Origin: Candidatus Dojkabacteria bacterium
GTDB taxonomy: Bacteria; Patescibacteriota; Dojkabacteria; GCA-002793355
DNA length: 7,562 nucleotides
Direction: 5' to 3'
Assembly (NCBI GenBank): GCA_027033525.1
Contig: JALVLD010000161.1
Span: 1-7,562, forward strand
Positions 6,326 to 7,562 of this stretch are shown one piece after another. The position numbers and the translations under genes are program-made. Positions within the stretch are counted from its first letter, which is position 1. Every line of letters starts with the position of its first letter. Under the pieces are notes generated by a model that was not told the DNA's origin, did not search any database, and saw only the letters and a list, made by a program, of their open reading frames with translations.

Positions 6326-6874
6326 CTAAAATGGCAGGTCGGACTCATCAATATTGTCTTCATTACTCTCCCCGCCATTTTCTTTACTTGCTTCTTTGTC
6401 AGATCCCTTATCTTCGGATTTGCTTGACTCAGCAGCTTCTAACTCCTCGGCTATTTGCTCTATATCTATATTAGCGTCTTTTTGTTCCCCACCGGCAGCA
6501 TGAATTTCTTCAGAGCTTACATTTTGACTATTCTTTCGCTCTAATATTACTACGCTTTCTGCTCTAACTCTTGCTTCACGACGAACTAATTTGCCGCTTT
6601 CATCCCTTACCTCTCTATATACTAAAAGCCCTTCTACTAATACCTTCATTCCTTTCTTTAAAATTTTGGCTAAACTCTCTGCAGCCTTCCCCCAAACATT
6701 TACTCTATGAAAACTTGCTTCTTCTTTCCTCTCACCCTTTGAATTAACCCAAACTCTATTAGTTGCAACAGTAAATACAGCAACTGGTGTATTACTTGTG
6801 GTATATCTAAGCTCTGGATCTCTTGTGAGATTCCCGACTAGAATGACTTTGTTGTACGATCTTAATGCTGGCAT
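6326..6874 (-). CDS. ssb: Single-stranded DNA-binding protein
   Basis: 182 residues. SSB coats single-stranded DNA during replication, recombination and repair. The OB-fold covers about 6-114: YNKVILVGNLTRDPELRYT, FTVATNRVW, SFHRVNVWGKAAESLAKILKKG and VLVEGLLVYREVRDESG. A long Glu/Asp/Ser-rich, probably disordered linker runs from 115 to about 173. It ends in DESDLPF, the acidic-aromatic tip that recruits partner proteins in most bacteria (DDDIPF in E. coli). Length and architecture are normal, and the ATG at 6874 begins just before the conserved N-terminus. It is placed between rpsF and rpsR, the standard bacterial order. The 92-bp gap before it holds a consensus-like promoter, so it can probably be expressed apart from rpsF. 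Confidence 0.97.
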   Translation of the reverse strand: MPALRSYNKVILVGNLTRDPELRYTTSNTPVAVFTVATNRVWVNSKGERKEEASFHRVNVWGKAAESLAKILKKGMKVLVEGLLVYREVRDESGKLVRREARVRAESVVILERKNSQNVSSEEIHAAGGEQKDANIDIEQIAEELEAAESSKSEDKGSDKEASKENGGESNEDNIDESDLPF

Positions 6875-6901
6875 ACTTATTTATATAAACTTAGCTTATC
6901 T

Positions 6902-6930
6902 AATTTAAACACATTTATTCGCTGTGTCAA
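6902..6930 (-). promoter_or_regulatory. Sigma70-type promoter between rpsF and ssb
   Basis: On the minus strand a perfect TTGACA (6925-6930) is 17 bp from TAAATT (6902-6907). The expected transcription start is near 6895, leaving about 20 nt before the ssb ATG. No ribosome binding site is visible in this leader. An additional TATAAA-like stretch lies closer to the ATG. The element fills a 92-bp gap unusually wide for this operon and could raise SSB and S18 independently of S6. Confidence 0.65.
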
Positions 6931-6966
6931 ATTCATAAATTTAATAATTGCCATAATAAAAACAAA

Positions 6967-7347
6967 TTATTCCTTAATTACTGCTTTCTTTGCTTTAATT
7001 TTTACCTTTGCAAGATCAAATTCTTTAAGTTTTATAATCATAAAACGTAAAATTTCAGGGTGCCTATTTAAATATTTCTCAACTTCCTTTGATTTATCAG
7101 ATTTTAATTGGAAATAATACAAAATATAATACCCTTCTTTATGACCTTTTATTGGATAGGCCAAAAAACGTTTTCCCCAAATCGCCTTGCTTTTTACCTT
7201 GCCGCCGGCATCTTCAATAATTTTTTCTATTTTTTCATCTGCTTGAACTCTAACTGTATCTGGCAAGAAAGGTTTTAATACTACGACCATTTCATAATAA
7301 CGCTCCTCCGGCTCTTGCTCAAACAATTTTTGTATCTTTTTATCCAT
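6967..7347 (-). CDS. rpsF: 30S ribosomal protein bS6
   Basis: 126 residues, slightly longer than the usual 95-110 because of about 16 extra N-terminal residues and a basic Lys-rich tail. S6 binds S18 on the small-subunit platform. Family features are RYYEMVVVLKPFL (16-28), AGGKVKSKAIWGKRFLAYPIKGHKEGYYILYYFQ (47-80, read as two adjoining motifs) and HPEILRFMIIKL (96-107). The ATG at 7347 is the only plausible start. AGGA about ten bases upstream is a weak ribosome binding site. It is first in the rpsF-ssb-rpsR unit and lies 53 bp from the stop of a transposase gene. In many bacteria the S6-S18 complex represses this operon through the leader; I could not fold a convincing example here. Confidence 0.97.
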   Translation of the reverse strand: MDKKIQKLFEQEPEERYYEMVVVLKPFLPDTVRVQADEKIEKIIEDAGGKVKSKAIWGKRFLAYPIKGHKEGYYILYYFQLKSDKSKEVEKYLNRHPEILRFMIIKLKEFDLAKVKIKAKKAVIKE

Positions 7348-7374
7348 ACGAATGCAATCCTAACTTATTTTATA

Positions 7375-7402
7375 CGGAACTCCCCTGTGGCGAAGGTCAA
7401 CT
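7375..7402. mobile_element. Possible insertion-sequence end
   Basis: Just beyond the transposase stop is a short patch (GGAACTCCCCTGTGGCGAAG and the next few bases) that is clearly richer in G and C than the flanking AT-rich sequence. Such a position, immediately after the transposase gene, is where a terminal inverted repeat would lie. The other end is outside the window, so no repeat pair or target duplication could be checked. Confidence 0.3.
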
Positions 7403-7562
7403 AATTATAACAAACTTTTGCAAAAAAGTCAGAACATGTATAGGTCCAAAAGAGTTGAGACAATTTTATATTTGGTGTGTGGTTCCCGCTACCTTCTATT
7501 ACCTCTATCGGCGTTTTATATCTTAGCCCAGCATGCGGCCTCTCTGTATTATAATATGTAAG
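7401..7562 (-). CDS. Transposase/integrase core (rve, IS3/IS481-like), C-terminal end only
   Basis: The frame enters at the right edge and runs 53 residues to TAG at 7401-7403; the N-terminal part lies outside the window. The segment YYNTERPHAGLRYKTPIEVI is the typical end of the DDE integrase core of IS3 and IS481 transposases, where the YN.RPH.gL...TP motif follows the catalytic Glu. The catalytic residues themselves lie upstream, so activity cannot be judged. The last residues (QLFWTYTCSDFFAKVCYN) are not diagnostic. The gene points the same way as rpsF and ends 53 bp before it, so an insertion sequence may have landed directly upstream of the ribosomal operon. Family certain at the rve level; the exact IS family is not. 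Confidence 0.85.
   Translation of the reverse strand, partial: LTYYNTERPHAGLRYKTPIEVIEGSGNHTPNIKLSQLFWTYTCSDFFAKVCYN
7404..7432 (-). promoter_or_regulatory. Probable rpsF promoter, lying inside the transposase 3' end
   Basis: On the minus strand CTGACT (7427-7432) is 17 bp from a perfect TATAAT (7404-7409), predicting a start near 7397 and a leader of about 50 nt. Both boxes lie within the last codons of the transposase frame. An alternative TATAAA box at 7369-7374 lies closer to rpsF but its best -35, TTGACC at 7395-7400, is 20 bp away, which is too far. Confidence 0.55.

Noticed and set aside
7348..7400. S6-S18 autoregulatory leader (CCG-containing hairpin) before rpsF
   Set aside because: A CCG is present, but I could not form a convincing paired stem presenting it in a bulge; covariance-model scanning would decide.

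Overview
The window looks like a low-GC piece of a Candidate Phyla Radiation (Patescibacteria) chromosome. This is inferred from AT- and Lys-rich coding, bare core genes with minimal spacing, start codons without clear Shine-Dalgarno sites, and poorly characterised proteins next to ribosomal genes. The phylum cannot be fixed from this sequence. The standard code fits all genes. All ten visible stops are TAA or TAG.

The minus strand carries almost everything. Read in the direction of transcription (right to left), it begins with the C-terminal end of an rve-type (IS3/IS481-like) transposase, 7401-7562. Next comes the classic rpsF-ssb-rpsR block (bS6, single-stranded DNA-binding protein, bS18), which ends in a strong GC-rich hairpin with a pyrimidine tract at 5851-5898. 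A near-consensus promoter (TTGACT, 17 bp, TATAAT) then starts a second unit. Its predicted transcription start coincides with the ATG, so the message is probably leaderless.

The second unit encodes a divergent protein resembling the C-terminal half of MutL/GlmL-type ASKHA proteins, a 303-aa protein with an apparent barrel-sandwich domain, and a membrane-anchored S41 (CtpA/CtpB-type) protease. The genes are 3 bp apart and then overlapping, which suggests a functional set. After a 71-bp gap with an extended -10 promoter and an overlapping palindrome come rplI (bL9) and a membrane-anchored HtrA/Deg protease with a single PDZ domain. The left end holds a plus-strand, 5'-truncated PrmC/HemK-like methyltransferase. 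It is unusually short after its NPPY motif and overlaps the 3' end of the HtrA gene tail to tail by 12 bp.

Functionally, the window combines translation and replication housekeeping (S6, S18, L9, SSB, a possible release-factor methyltransferase) with two extracytoplasmic, PDZ-bearing proteases. The least understood part is the MutL-like plus barrel-sandwich pair joined to the S41 protease, and it is the best candidate here for an undescribed system. No tRNA, rRNA or CRISPR array was seen, and no stretch above 300 bp lacks a gene.
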